Below, piece by piece: positions 24,412 to 33,853 of a stretch of DNA of 64,000 bases. Source of the stretch: CAXXXW01 sp963665555. GTDB lineage: Bacteria; Pseudomonadota; Alphaproteobacteria; Thalassobaculales; Thalassobaculaceae. How positions within the stretch are numbered: position 1 is the first letter of the stretch; the number at the start of each line of letters is the position of its first letter. The DNA lies in contig CAXXXW010000001.1 of NCBI GenBank assembly GCA_963665555.2, forward strand, positions 1-64,000, given 5' to 3'. The translations under genes and the position numbers were made by a program. The notes beneath the pieces are model-generated. The model had not been told where the DNA came from. It saw only the letters and a list, made by a program, of their open reading frames with translations, and made no database searches.

Positions 24412-27400
24412 CTATTCGGCGGCGAGCCGGGCCGCCGCCGGGTCGCGGAAGGCGGCCAGCGCCTGGGCCTCGCGGGACCTGGCCCCGGCGATGTGGCGCT
24501 CCTTCACATGCCCGAAGCCGCGGATATATTCCGGCACGCGCGCCAGTTCGACCGCCGCGCCGTGGTTCTCGCGGTCGAGGCCGGCGGCGACCTCCCGCAT
24601 CCGGGCGAAATACTCCTCGACCAGGCGGCGCTCGGTCCGGCGCTCGGCGGTGCGGCCGAAAATGTCGAACGGCGTGCCGCGCAGCCCCTTCAGGGAGGCC
24701 AGCAGGCGGAACGCCGCCATCGTCCAGGCGCCGTAGGTCCGCTTGCGCAAATGGCCGGTTTCGGGGTCGCGGCGGGAGAACAGGGGCGGGGCGAGGTTGA
24801 ACTCGATCCGGTAGTCGCCCTCGAACTGTTCCTCCAGCCGGCGGCGGAACCCGCCGTCGGAGAACAGCCGCGCCACCTCGTACTCGTCCTTGTAGGCCAT
24901 CAGCTTGAAGGCGTAGCGGGCGACCGCGTCCGCCAGCCCGTCGAGGCCGGGCGTCCGGTTCGCCTCCGCCGCCTCGACCTCGCGGACCAGGCCGAGATAG
25001 CGCTCGGCATAGGCCCGGTCCTGGTAGGCGGTCAGGTAGGCGACGCGCTTTTCGATCGCCTCCTCCAGCGTGCGGGAGATTTCGCGCCGCGGCGGTTCGG
25101 CCGCCGGCGGGGCGGCGCGCTTCTCCACGGCGTCGAGGTCGTGGGCGGCGCGGCGGCCCCACAGCAGGGCCTGCTTGTTGAAGTCCACCGCCACCGCGTT
25201 CAGTTCGACCGCCCGCTCGACGGCCTCCAGCGACAGCGGCACATGCCCCTTCTGGATCGCGTAGCCGAGCATGAACAGGTTGCTGGCGATGCTGTCGCCG
25301 AGCAGTTGCGTGGCGATCCGGCTGGCGTCCACGAAATGGGTCGAGTTGCCGCCCGCCGCCGCGCGGATGGCGTCGCGGAAGATGTCGCCGGGGAAGGCGA
25401 GGTCCGGGTCGCGGGTGAACGCGCCGATCATGGTCTCGCGCGTGTTGACGATGGCCGTGGTCTCGGCGCGCGAGACGCGGGACAGGCCCTGCTCGCCGGC
25501 CGCCGTCGCCATGTCGCAGGCCAGCAGCAGGCGCGCGCCGCCGGCGGCGATCCGCACCGCGTGCAGGTCCTCCTGGCGCTCCGCGACGCGGATATGGCTG
25601 ATCACCGCGCCGCCCTTCTGGGCGAGGCCGGTCATGTCGAGCACGGTGACGCCCTTGCCCTCGAGATGCGCCGCCATGCCGATCAGCGCGCCGATCGTCA
25701 CCACGCCGGTGCCGCCGATGCCGGTGACCAGGATGTCGTAGGGCCGGTCGAGCGCGGGGCGGTCCGGCGCCGGCAGGGCCTCGAACAGGTCCGGGCCGGC
25801 GCCGCCCGCCCGCGTCTTGCGCGGTGTCCCGCCGATCACGTTGACGAAGCTGGGGCAGAAGCCCTTGGCGCAGGAATAGTCCTTGTTGCAGGCCGACTGG
25901 TCGATGGCGCGCTTGCGGCCGTACTCCGTCTCGACCGGGGCCACGGACACGCAGTTCGACGCCACGCCGCAATCGCCGCAGCCCTCGCACACGGCCTCGT
26001 TGATGAAAATTCGCTTCGGCGGGTCGACCATGGTCCCGCGCTTGCGCCGGCGGCGTTTCTCGGCGGCGCAGGTCTGGTCGTAGATCAGCGCGGTCAGCCC
26101 CTCGACCTCGCGCAGTTCGCGCTGCACCTCGTCGAGTTCGTCGCGGTGGTGGACCCGCGCGCCCTTCGGCCATTCGGTCCCGATCGGGTACTTGTCCGGC
26201 TGGTCGGTGACGATCCGCACCTCCCGCGCCCCCTCGGCGGCGACCTGGGCGGCGATTTCGGGCACGGTGAAGCCGCCGTCGGCGGGCTGGCCGCCGGTCA
26301 TCGCCACGGCGTCGTTGAAGAGGATCTTGTAGGTGATGTTCACGCCCGCCGCCGCCGCCGCGCGGATCGCCAGCAGGCCGGAATGGGTGTAGGTGCCGTC
26401 GCCGAGATTGGCGAAAACATGCTTCGTCGTGCTGAACGGGGCCTGGCCGATCCACGGCGCGCCCTCGCCGCCCATATGCGTGTAGGTCTCGGTGTTGCGG
26501 TCCATCCACACCGACATGAAGTGGCAGCCGATGCCGGCGGTCGCCCGGCTGCCCTCGGGCACGCGGGTGGAGGTGTTGTGCGGGCAGCCGGAGCAGAAAT
26601 AGGGCGTGCGCGCGAAATCCGTCCCGGCCGGCCGGAACGCCGCCTCGGCCGCGTCGAGGGCGCGCAGCCGCTCGCGGATTTTCGGGCTGTCGTGGAAGCG
26701 CGCGATCCGGGCGGCGAGGACGCGGGCGATCGCCGCCGGGGTCAGCTCCCCGGTCGAGGATTGCAGCGGCGCGCCCGCCTCGTCGAACTTGCCGACCACG
26801 CGCGGCCGGCCCTCGGCCGGGGCGTTGTAGAGCTGTTCCTTCAACTGCCCCTCGACCAGGCCGCGCTTCTCCTCGACGACGAGGATTTCCTCCAGGCCCC
26901 GGGCGAAATCGCGCGCGCCCCCGGGCTCCAGCGGCCACGGCATCCCCACCTTGTAGAGCCTGAGCCCGATGGCGGCCGCCTCCGCCTCGCCGATGCCGAG
27001 GTCGTCGAGCGCCTGGCGCGTGTCGAGGTAGGACTTGCCGGTCGTCGCGACGCCGAGCCGCGCGCGCGGCCCGTCGATGACGATCCGGTCGAGGCCGTTG
27101 GCGCGGGCGAAGGCGCGGGCGGCGGGGAGCTTGTGCAGGCGCAGCCGGCGCTCCTGCTCCATCCAGTCGTCCGGCCAGCGGATGTGCAAGCCGCCGGGGG
27201 GCATGTCGAACGCCGGCGCGGCGATGTCCAGCCGGCCGGGATCGACCGAGATCGAGGCCGAACTGTCCATGTTCTCGGCCGTGGTCTTGAACGCCGTCCA
27301 GCAGCCGGCGAAGCGCGACATGGCGAAGCCGAGCAGGCCGTAATCGAGGATTTCCTGGACCCCCGCCGGGTTCAGCACCGGGATGCTGGCGTCCACGAAG

Positions 27401-27885
27401 GCGTATTCGCTCTGGTGCGGCACGGTGGAGGACTTGGCCGCGTGGTCGTCGCCGGCGACCAGCAGCACGCCGCCATTGGGCGACGGCCCGGCCATGTTGC
27501 CGTGCTTGAAGACGTCGCCGCAGCGGTCCACGCCCGGACCCTTGCCGTACCAGATCGCGAACACGCCGTCGTGCCTGGCGTCGGGGAACAGGCTGGCCTG
27601 CTGGCTGCCCCAGATCGCGGTCGCCGCCAGGTCCTCGTTGACGCCGGGCTGGAAGTGGATGCGGTTGCTCTTCAGGAACTTGCGGGCGCGCCAGAGTTGC
27701 TGGTCGTATCCGCCGACCGGCGAGCCGCGGTAGCCCGATATGAAACAGCCGGTGTCCAGGCCGGCGGCGGCGTCCCTCTGGCGCTGGACCATCGGCAGCC
27801 GCACCAGCGCCTGCACGCCGGTGAGGTAGACGCGCCCCGATTCGAGGGCGTACTTGTCGTCGAGCGTCACGGCGGCGAGCGTCAT
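24412..27885 (-). CDS. indolepyruvate ferredoxin oxidoreductase, fused alpha-beta-gamma type
   Basis: An 1157-residue single-chain 2-oxoacid:ferredoxin oxidoreductase, the size of the fused IorAB proteins of Proteobacteria. The TPP-dependent enzyme would oxidatively decarboxylate aryl pyruvates (indolepyruvate, phenylpyruvate) to acyl-CoA with ferredoxin reduction. The N-terminal part carries GCFISGYRGSPVGGYDQQLW. A thiamine-binding segment GDGTYTHSGLLAIRAA and NDAVAMTGGQP is near residue 500. Two 4Fe-4S-like cysteine sets occupy about 625-690 (CEGCGDCGVASNC, and CNKDYSCAKGFCPSF). The gamma-like domain begins near 720 with VTGIGGTGVVTIGAL. ATG 27885 matches the conserved MTLAAVTLDDKY start. 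The role is probably aromatic amino-acid catabolism. Confidence 0.93.
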   Translation of the reverse strand: MTLAAVTLDDKYALESGRVYLTGVQALVRLPMVQRQRDAAAGLDTGCFISGYRGSPVGGYDQQLWRARKFLKSNRIHFQPGVNEDLAATAIWGSQQASLFPDARHDGVFAIWYGKGPGVDRCGDVFKHGNMAGPSPNGGVLLVAGDDHAAKSSTVPHQSEYAFVDASIPVLNPAGVQEILDYGLLGFAMSRFAGCWTAFKTTAENMDSSASISVDPGRLDIAAPAFDMPPGGLHIRWPDDWMEQERRLRLHKLPAARAFARANGLDRIVIDGPRARLGVATTGKSYLDTRQALDDLGIGEAEAAAIGLRLYKVGMPWPLEPGGARDFARGLEEILVVEEKRGLVEGQLKEQLYNAPAEGRPRVVGKFDEAGAPLQSSTGELTPAAIARVLAARIARFHDSPKIRERLRALDAAEAAFRPAGTDFARTPYFCSGCPHNTSTRVPEGSRATAGIGCHFMSVWMDRNTETYTHMGGEGAPWIGQAPFSTTKHVFANLGDGTYTHSGLLAIRAAAAAGVNITYKILFNDAVAMTGGQPADGGFTVPEIAAQVAAEGAREVRIVTDQPDKYPIGTEWPKGARVHHRDELDEVQRELREVEGLTALIYDQTCAAEKRRRRKRGTMVDPPKRIFINEAVCEGCGDCGVASNCVSVAPVETEYGRKRAIDQSACNKDYSCAKGFCPSFVNVIGGTPRKTRAGGAGPDLFEALPAPDRPALDRPYDILVTGIGGTGVVTIGALIGMAAHLEGKGVTVLDMTGLAQKGGAVISHIRVAERQEDLHAVRIAAGGARLLLACDMATAAGEQGLSRVSRAETTAIVNTRETMIGAFTRDPDLAFPGDIFRDAIRAAAGGNSTHFVDASRIATQLLGDSIASNLFMLGYAIQKGHVPLSLEAVERAVELNAVAVDFNKQALLWGRRAAHDLDAVEKRAAPPAAEPPRREISRTLEEAIEKRVAYLTAYQDRAYAERYLGLVREVEAAEANRTPGLDGLADAVARYAFKLMAYKDEYEVARLFSDGGFRRRLEEQFEGDYRIEFNLAPPLFSRRDPETGHLRKRTYGAWTMAAFRLLASLKGLRGTPFDIFGRTAERRTERRLVEEYFARMREVAAGLDRENHGAAVELARVPEYIRGFGHVKERHIAGARSREAQALAAFRDPAAARLAAE

Positions 27886-28186
27886 CCCGATCTCCCGCCG
27901 CGCCTCCCGGAGCCGGGCGGGCGCGGACCTTTTCGCCCGCGGGCGGCGCGGGCCTTTCCCCCAACATAGGACGAAGCGCCCGGAACGGCAACTCGGGCCG
28001 GCGGCCAGGGCGCGGAATGCCAGCGAACGGCCGGGCCGGCGGCGCGTCCGCGGCGCCGCTCGGCGCGCGCGCGAAAGTCTTCCCGCGCCTGTTGCGCGCC
28101 CGCACCCTCGCGTGCGAAACTTTCCGCGACACAATCGGGGCCGGGAACATCGTTCGCCCGACCCGCCGCGACCGGGGGATTTCGCG
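27886..28186. other. 301-base divergent intergenic region
   Basis: The space between the two divergent start codons has no supported gene; frames through it are short or are extensions of neighbouring shadows. It should hold the promoters of both genes, but I find no convincing -35/-10 pair. The part just before the autotransporter (28115-28140) is the least GC-rich, with the AAACTTTCC and ACACAATC words. Confidence 0.4.
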
Positions 28187-30760
28187 ATGAAGCACGGAAC
28201 ACGCTCGATCCGTATGTTCTCGTTCCTCGCGGCGGGCCTGCTGGCGCTGGCCGGGGTCTGGTCTGGCGCGGACCGCGCCTCGGCCCAGGCGAACGCGGCC
28301 TGCCCGCTCCCGCCCGGCTTGACGCCGCCCGCCGGCCCCTCCGTGACGGCGCGACAGGTGGAGGACGGCGCCGCCAGCCTGAAGGACTTCGCGCTGTCCA
28401 GCAGGGACCGCCTCAGGAGCTATTACGGGCAAGGCGAAGATCTGGCGAAACAGTCTTACGTCGGATGCCTCGTCAGGCATGAGGGGAGCGCCTGGCGCTC
28501 CGGCTCCACCTATCTCGTGCAACTGACGCCCGACGGCAGGGTGTTCATCCACGCGAAGGACATGTCGCTGTCGGGCAAGCTGCTCGACCCCCGGATCTAC
28601 GCGACGATCCTTTCCCGCCTGGGCGTCCCCCCGGCCGTTCTCGCCGACCTGGCCTCTCCCGATCCCGCCGTCGCCGTGGCCGCCGGCGCCGCCATCATGG
28701 CCACGCTCGCGCAAGAGCCGGACGCCGCCTTCGACGCGGGCCTGCCGGGCGCCTCCGGCCACGCCACGGTCTACGTGTCGGCGACCCTGGGGCTTCCGAT
28801 TTTGCTGCTCGCGGGGTTCGACCTCGGCCCGTCGCACCTGGCCGAGGAACGGATCGACCACGCCGAACCGGCCGTGACCGCCAGGGACGTGGTGGACCGG
28901 GCGACCCTGAAGGCCTTCGTCACGGAAGCGGGGAAATACATCGTCGACCTCTCGCAATCCGGCGGCGTGGCCGGTTACACGAAAATCACGCTGGCGATGA
29001 CGGACCCGAACGGGCCATGGAGGCACGGCCCGGTGTACCTGAGCCTGACGGACCGCATCTCCAACGTTATTCTTTTCCACGCGGGTTTTCCGAACCGGTT
29101 GATGCTGCGGCCGCCGGGGATTTCCCGCGATCCCGACACCGGGGAGCTTATCTGGGAGCGGATCGTCGCCGCCGCGGAAAGCGGCCCGGAGGGCGGCTTC
29201 CTGCAATACCGCTTCGACAACCCCGCCGACGACACCGACGCCGAGGTCCTCAAGATCGGCTACGCCCGCGCGTTCGAGGGCAAGTTCCGGCGCCCGGACG
29301 GAGGGGAAGTCCCCTACAGTTTCATCGTGCAGTCCGGGTTCTACCCGTCCTCGCCCAATGTCGTCGCGGCGAGCCGGAACGCGGTCGTCGAGACCGTGCT
29401 GCCGCAGGTGCTGCGGGCGACGATGGCGAGCGCGGTGGACGCCATTTCGGGCCGCGTCCGGCAAGCGGCCTCCGGCGCGCCGGCGGAGCGGGAGGCCAGC
29501 CTCGCCGGCGCCTCCACGCTGCCCGAACTGCTGATGGCGGGCCGGGGGGCGCTGGGGGACGGCGCGTTCGATCCCGGCCGCCTCCTCGCGGACTCGTCCT
29601 TCGTCCTGCCCTTCCAGGCGGCGGGCGGCGGAGGAAGCGGCCCCTTCGGAGACCTGACGCTGTGGGGCAGCGGCGACTACCGGAGCCTGTCCGGCGGAAG
29701 CGGCGGGAGCATCGCCTACGACGGCGATGTGACGGGCGGCAGCATCGGCATCGACGCCGGGCTGGGCGCGGACCTGCTGGCGGGGCTGTCGGTGGCGCAC
29801 GGACGCGGGCGGGTCGACTACACCGACGCCAACGCCCTGGAGGGCAAGCTCTCGACGGGGCTTACGAGCGTTAACCCCTATGTCGGCTGGGCGCCGGGCG
29901 GCGTGACGCTGTGGGCCGCGGCCGGCTGGGGGACGGGCGAGGTCGAGATCGAGGATTCGAACGGCGCCGAGGCGAGCGACCTGACGCAGCGCATGTTCGC
30001 GGCGGGCGCGGGGGGGACCCTGCTGTCCAGCGACCGGGCGATCCCGGGCGGGACGACGGAACTCGCGCTCAAGGCCGAGACGGCGTTCGCGCGGGCCGAG
30101 ATCGACGGTTCGGAGACCCTTCGGAGCGGGTCCATGAACGTGAGCCGCCACCGGCTGGCGCTGGAGGGGTCGCATTCCCGCAAGCTCGCCTCGGGGGCGA
30201 CGCTGGCGCCGTCGGTCGAGATCGGGATGCGGCGCGACGGCGGCGACGGCGAGACCGGCGGCGGCGTCGAGGCCGGGGGCGGGCTGCGCTATTCCGACGC
30301 TTCGTCCGGGCTGACGGTCGAGGGGCGGGTGCGGACCCTGCTCGGCCATGGCGGCGACTCCGAGGAGACGGGCGTGAGCGGCTCGGTGCGGCTCGATCCC
30401 GGCCGGGAGGGGCGGGGCCTTTCGCTGCGCCTGCGGCCGTCCTGGGGGCGGACGGCGCGCGGCGTGCGGCGGCTGTGGGAGAGCGGCCTTGCCGGCGCGG
30501 CGCCGCTGTTGTCCCAACGCGCGGCCGGGCGGATGGACGCGCGGATCGGCTACGGCCTCGCCGGGCCGGGGGGCCTGGGCACGGTGACGCCCTACGCGGA
30601 ACTCGGCCTCGCGGGCGAGCGCGCGCGGTCGCTGCGCCTGGGCGCGCGCTGGCGCGCGGCGCCGTCGGCGAGCCTGAGCCTCGAAGCCGCCCGGCGCGAG
30701 GGCGCCGGCGGCTGGGCGCCCGAACACGGCCTGATGCTGCGCGGCGCCATTATCTGGTAA
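28187..30760 (+). CDS. autotransporter with duplicated Cache-like passenger domains
   Basis: An 857-residue outer-membrane protein. A signal peptide covers residues 1-34 (hydrophobic core FLAAGLLALAGVW, cleavage near ASAQA). The passenger contains two related units, each opening with the same phrase, VTARQVEDGAASLKDFA near 54 and VTARDVVDRATLKAFV near 229. They contain Cache-type sensor features (YLVQLTPDGRVFIHAKD in the first; LSLTDRISNVILFHAG and VPYSFIVQSGFYPS in the second). A linker with Ala/Gly/Ser leads into a beta-barrel from about 490 (LTLWGSGDYRSLSGG) to the C-terminus, which ends in LRGAIIW with the terminal aromatic needed for BAM recognition. The barrel is typical of type Va autotransporters. 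Cache domains normally sit in the periplasm of chemoreceptors, so this fusion is unusual. ATG 28187 is set by the signal peptide. Confidence 0.8.
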   Translation: MKHGTRSIRMFSFLAAGLLALAGVWSGADRASAQANAACPLPPGLTPPAGPSVTARQVEDGAASLKDFALSSRDRLRSYYGQGEDLAKQSYVGCLVRHEGSAWRSGSTYLVQLTPDGRVFIHAKDMSLSGKLLDPRIYATILSRLGVPPAVLADLASPDPAVAVAAGAAIMATLAQEPDAAFDAGLPGASGHATVYVSATLGLPILLLAGFDLGPSHLAEERIDHAEPAVTARDVVDRATLKAFVTEAGKYIVDLSQSGGVAGYTKITLAMTDPNGPWRHGPVYLSLTDRISNVILFHAGFPNRLMLRPPGISRDPDTGELIWERIVAAAESGPEGGFLQYRFDNPADDTDAEVLKIGYARAFEGKFRRPDGGEVPYSFIVQSGFYPSSPNVVAASRNAVVETVLPQVLRATMASAVDAISGRVRQAASGAPAEREASLAGASTLPELLMAGRGALGDGAFDPGRLLADSSFVLPFQAAGGGGSGPFGDLTLWGSGDYRSLSGGSGGSIAYDGDVTGGSIGIDAGLGADLLAGLSVAHGRGRVDYTDANALEGKLSTGLTSVNPYVGWAPGGVTLWAAAGWGTGEVEIEDSNGAEASDLTQRMFAAGAGGTLLSSDRAIPGGTTELALKAETAFARAEIDGSETLRSGSMNVSRHRLALEGSHSRKLASGATLAPSVEIGMRRDGGDGETGGGVEAGGGLRYSDASSGLTVEGRVRTLLGHGGDSEETGVSGSVRLDPGREGRGLSLRLRPSWGRTARGVRRLWESGLAGAAPLLSQRAAGRMDARIGYGLAGPGGLGTVTPYAELGLAGERARSLRLGARWRAAPSASLSLEAARREGAGGWAPEHGLMLRGAIIW

Positions 30761-30847
30761 AGGCGCCCGCCGGCGGGGGCGTCCCGGCTTTCGCGGCGCG
30801 CCGCGATCCGGCATAACCGGCGCGCCCGCCGCCGCCCGGAGCCGCCG

Positions 30848-31846
30848 ATGCCGATCCTCGTTACCGGAGCCGCCGGCTTCATCGGGATGCATGTCGCCCG
30901 CCGCCTGCTCGACCGGGGCGAGGCGGTGGTGGGGATCGACAACCTGAACCCTTATTACGACCCGGCCCTGAAACGCGCCCGTCTGGCGACGCTCGACGGC
31001 GCGCCGGGCTTCGCCTTCGAGCGGCTGGACTTCGCGGACCCCGCCGCGATGGCCGGCGTCGCGGCGCGCCATCCGGGGATCGACCGCGTGATCCATCTCG
31101 GCGCGCAGGCCGGCGTGCGCCATTCGATCGAACGCCCCTGGGACTACCTCTCGGCCAATCTCGCGGGCCAGCTCTCGCTGATGGAGTTCTGCCGGGCGCT
31201 CGCGGGCCGGCCGGGCGGTTGCCGGAGCTTCGTGTACGCGAGCTCCTCCTCGGTCTACGGCGCGAACCGGGAGGTCCCGTTCGCGCCGGCGCACCGGACG
31301 GACAGCCCCGTGTCCTTCTACGGCGCGACCAAGAAGGCGTGCGAGACGATGGCGCAATCCTACGCGCACCTCTACCGCATCCCCTCGACCGGGCTGCGGT
31401 TCTTCACGGTGTACGGCCCCTGGGGGCGGCCCGACATGTCGCCGTGGATCTTTACGAGCCGCATCCTCGCCGGGGAGCCGATCCCGGTGTTCGACCGGGG
31501 CCGCGCCCGGCGGGACTTCACCTGGATCGACGACATCGCCTCCGGCGTCGTCGCCGCGCTCGACCGGCCGCCGGGCGACGGGGCGGGCGAGGCCGGCGCG
31601 CCGCACCGCCTCTACAACCTCGGCAACGACCGGCCGGTGGCGCTGATGGACTACATCCGCGTTATCGAGGCGGCGTGCGGCCGGCGCGCCGGGATCGACT
31701 TCCAGCCCGCCCGGCCGGGCGACATGCCGGAAACCCGCGCCGACATCGCCGACAGCGCGCGCGACCTCGGCTTCGCGCCCGAAACCCCCATCGAGGCCGG
31801 CATCCCCCGCTTCGTCGCGTGGTATCGGGAATATGCCGGCGTCTGA
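30848..31846 (+). CDS. NAD-dependent epimerase, UDP-glucuronate 4-epimerase-like
   Basis: A 332-residue extended SDR. The cofactor site GAAGFIG is at residues 7-13, the catalytic pair is Y158 and K162 (SFYGATKKACE) with the Ser in VYASSSSVYG, and DNLNPYYDPALK near 31 is the hallmark of UDP-glucuronate 4-epimerases. It would interconvert UDP-glucuronate and UDP-galacturonate for surface polysaccharide. No glycosyltransferase or other polysaccharide gene is adjacent, so it is a stand-alone copy. It begins 87 bases after the autotransporter gene. Length and motifs are normal. Confidence 0.88.
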   Translation: MPILVTGAAGFIGMHVARRLLDRGEAVVGIDNLNPYYDPALKRARLATLDGAPGFAFERLDFADPAAMAGVAARHPGIDRVIHLGAQAGVRHSIERPWDYLSANLAGQLSLMEFCRALAGRPGGCRSFVYASSSSVYGANREVPFAPAHRTDSPVSFYGATKKACETMAQSYAHLYRIPSTGLRFFTVYGPWGRPDMSPWIFTSRILAGEPIPVFDRGRARRDFTWIDDIASGVVAALDRPPGDGAGEAGAPHRLYNLGNDRPVALMDYIRVIEAACGRRAGIDFQPARPGDMPETRADIADSARDLGFAPETPIEAGIPRFVAWYREYAGV

Positions 31847-31870
31847 GCCGGCGCGGCGCCGGGCCGCGCG

Positions 31871-33217
31871 TCAGCCGCCGGGGCCGGCCACCGTCATGCC
31901 GTCGATCCGGACCGTCGGCGCGTCGATCCCGCGCCTGAATTCGAGGTCGTCGGCGGGAACCAGCCGGGCGTACATCTCAAGCAGGTTGCCGGCGACCGTG
32001 ATGTCGCTGACCGGCCAGGCGATCTCCCCGTTCTCGATCCAGAACCCGCCCGCGCCCCGGCTGTAGTCGCCGGTCGCCATGTTGACGCTCGCGCCCATGA
32101 GTTCAGTGATGTAGAGGCCGGACTTTATGTCGGACATCAGCTCCGCCGGCGAAACCGTTCCGGCGGCGAGGCAAAGGTTGGAGGCGGCCGGCGAGGGCAC
32201 GCCGCCCGGCGCGCGCGCGGCGTGGCCCAGCGTCGCCAGCCCCAGCTGGCGCGCCGTCGCGAGGTCGAGCAGCCAGGAGCGGACATGCCCGTCCTCGACC
32301 AGGGCGCGGCGGGCGGTCGCGATCCCCTCCGCGTCGAAGGGCCGCGAGCGGCGCCCGCGCGGGCGGAGCGGATCGTCCGTCACGGCGATCCCCGGCGCGA
32401 ACAGGGGCGCGTCCATCCTGTCCTTCAGGAAGCTCACGCCGCGCGCGACCGAGGCGCCGTTCAGCGCGGCGGCGAGATGGCCGACCAGCCCGCCGGAGAC
32501 GCGGGGGCCGTAGACCACCGGGACGGCGGCGCTGGCCGGGCGGCGCGGACCGAGGCGGCGCGCCGCGCGCTCGCCGGCCTCGCGGCCGATGGCGGCGGCG
32601 TCCTCCAGGTCGGCCTCGTGCGTCGCGGTCGAGTATTCGTAGTCCCGCTCCATGCCCTGGCCCTCGCCGGCCAGGGCGACGGCGCTCACCGAATGGCTGG
32701 AGCGGCGGTAGGCGCCGCGGAACCCGTTGCTGGCGAGGAGCGCGACCCGGTTCGCCGACCAGGCCGCCTCGCCGCCCTCCGAATTGGTGACGCCGGCGAC
32801 GGCGAGCGCGGCGTCCTCGGCCGCCGCCGCGCGGTCGGCGAGGCGTTCGGGCGACGGCTCGGAGGGGTCGAACATGTCGATTTCGGGGATGCGCCGCGCG
32901 GTCTCGCCCGGCTCGGCGAGGCCGGCGAAGGGGTCCTCCGGCGCGACGCGCGCCATCGCCACCGCGCGCTCGACCAGTTCGTCCAGCGCTTCGGGCGAAA
33001 GGTCGGTGGAGGAGACGACCGCCTGGCGGCGGCCCACCAGCACGCGCAGGCCGAGGTCGCGCGACTCGGCCCGCTCCAGCGCCTCCGGCTTGCCGAGCCG
33101 CCGCGCCGCCGACAGCGACCGGCTTTCGACATGCGCGGCGTCGGCCGCGTCGGCGCCGGCGCGCAGCGCCCCGGCGACCAGCCCGTCCAGAAGGTCGAAA
33201 TCCCCGTTCGCGTCCAT
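31871..33217 (-). CDS. pmbA: TldD/PmbA-family metalloprotease-like protein, PmbA type
   Basis: A 448-residue protein of the PmbA (TldE) type. With TldD it forms a heterodimeric protease that processes peptide antibiotics such as microcin B17 and degrades unfolded peptides. Family segments seen: SRDLGLRVLVGRRQAVVSSTD in the N-domain, VVYGPRVSGGLVGHLAAALNG, and the C-terminal FWIENGEIAWPVSDITVAGNLLEM. The HExxxH motif of TldD is absent, as expected for PmbA. No tldD gene is in the window. ATG 33217 was selected because it starts the conserved N-domain; the upstream extension is low-complexity. Confidence 0.9.
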   Translation of the reverse strand: MDANGDFDLLDGLVAGALRAGADAADAAHVESRSLSAARRLGKPEALERAESRDLGLRVLVGRRQAVVSSTDLSPEALDELVERAVAMARVAPEDPFAGLAEPGETARRIPEIDMFDPSEPSPERLADRAAAAEDAALAVAGVTNSEGGEAAWSANRVALLASNGFRGAYRRSSHSVSAVALAGEGQGMERDYEYSTATHEADLEDAAAIGREAGERAARRLGPRRPASAAVPVVYGPRVSGGLVGHLAAALNGASVARGVSFLKDRMDAPLFAPGIAVTDDPLRPRGRRSRPFDAEGIATARRALVEDGHVRSWLLDLATARQLGLATLGHAARAPGGVPSPAASNLCLAAGTVSPAELMSDIKSGLYITELMGASVNMATGDYSRGAGGFWIENGEIAWPVSDITVAGNLLEMYARLVPADDLEFRRGIDAPTVRIDGMTVAGPGG

Positions 33218-33310
33218 GCCCGCTCCGCCGCCGCGCCGCCCCGATCCGGGCCGCTCCGACATAGGCCGCGCCCGCGCCCCGCGCAACCCCGCCGGCGCGC
33301 CCGCGCCGCC

Positions 33311-33340
33311 TTGCCCCGGCGCGCCGGGCGCCTGTATAGG
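33311..33340 (+). promoter_or_regulatory. candidate promoter for the SnoaL-like/TauD pair
   Basis: TTGCCC (33311-33316), an 18-base spacer and TATAGG (33335-33340) form a plausible promoter in otherwise GC-only sequence. Transcription would start near 33347, 26 bases before the GTG start. Confidence 0.4.
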
Positions 33341-33372
33341 GGAACGGCGCGCGGCGGCGGGGAGGCGGTTCC

Positions 33373-33834
33373 GTGGAGTTCGACTGGAATCCGGCGGCGG
33401 AGGACGCCGCCTCGGTCCGGGCGTGGCTGGCGGCGTGGGAGCCGTGCGTGCGCGAGGTCGATTTCGCGCCGGCCCGCGCGCTGTTCGCCGGGAATGTCGC
33501 CTCTTTCGGCACGCATATGGGCGTGGTCGAGGGGTTGGACGCGCTGGAGCGCGGCCAGTGGCGCGCGGTCTGGCCGGCGATCGGGGATTTCGCCTGGGAT
33601 TTCGACACGATGCGGATCGGCGTCTCGCCGGACCGGCTCATGGCCTTCCTGGTCGCGGTGTGGAGCTCCACGGGCTACCGCGAGGACGGGAGCCGGTTCG
33701 ACCGGCCGGGCCGCACCACGGCGATCCTCTCCCGCGCCGCGGCCGGCGCGCCGTGGCTCTGCGCGCACACGCATTTCTCGCTCTATCCCGGCACGCCGGC
33801 GCGCTCGCACGGGGCGCGGCCGGCGAAGTCCTGA
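33373..33834 (+). CDS. SnoaL/NTF2-like (DUF4440-type) protein
   Basis: A 153-residue protein of the NTF2/ketosteroid-isomerase fold. The opening helices (ASVRAWLAAWEPCVREVDFAPARALFAGNVASFGTHMG split over positions 13-50) followed by strands such as WDFDTMRIGV and AFLVAVWSSTG, with a late WLCAHTHFSLYPG strand, are the usual layout. The start is GTG 33373 with GGAGGCGG upstream. It lies 20 bases before the TauD-type gene and is probably co-transcribed. Function is unknown; proteins of this type are often assigned as nuclear-transport-factor-2-like accessory proteins or isomerases. Confidence in fold is moderate, in function very low. Confidence 0.7.
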   Translation: MEFDWNPAAEDAASVRAWLAAWEPCVREVDFAPARALFAGNVASFGTHMGVVEGLDALERGQWRAVWPAIGDFAWDFDTMRIGVSPDRLMAFLVAVWSSTGYREDGSRFDRPGRTTAILSRAAAGAPWLCAHTHFSLYPGTPARSHGARPAKS

Positions 33835-33853
33835 AGCGGCGGGGCGCGCCGCC

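Noticed and set aside
24493..27969. Plus-strand 1158-codon frame antisense to the ferredoxin oxidoreductase
   Set aside because: Antisense to a gene with a full set of TPP and iron-sulfur motifs. Its composition is the mirror of GC-rich codon positions, with no family motif.
30766..30777. CCCGCCGGCGGG palindrome after the autotransporter
   Set aside because: Loop-free GC palindrome with no T tract; not enough for a terminator call.
23588..31606. A 2672-codon minus-strand open frame
   Set aside because: It is a GC-driven shadow. Only its final 257 codons (DUF3750) show protein-like sequence; the rest is antisense or off-frame to the real oxidoreductase, autotransporter and epimerase genes.
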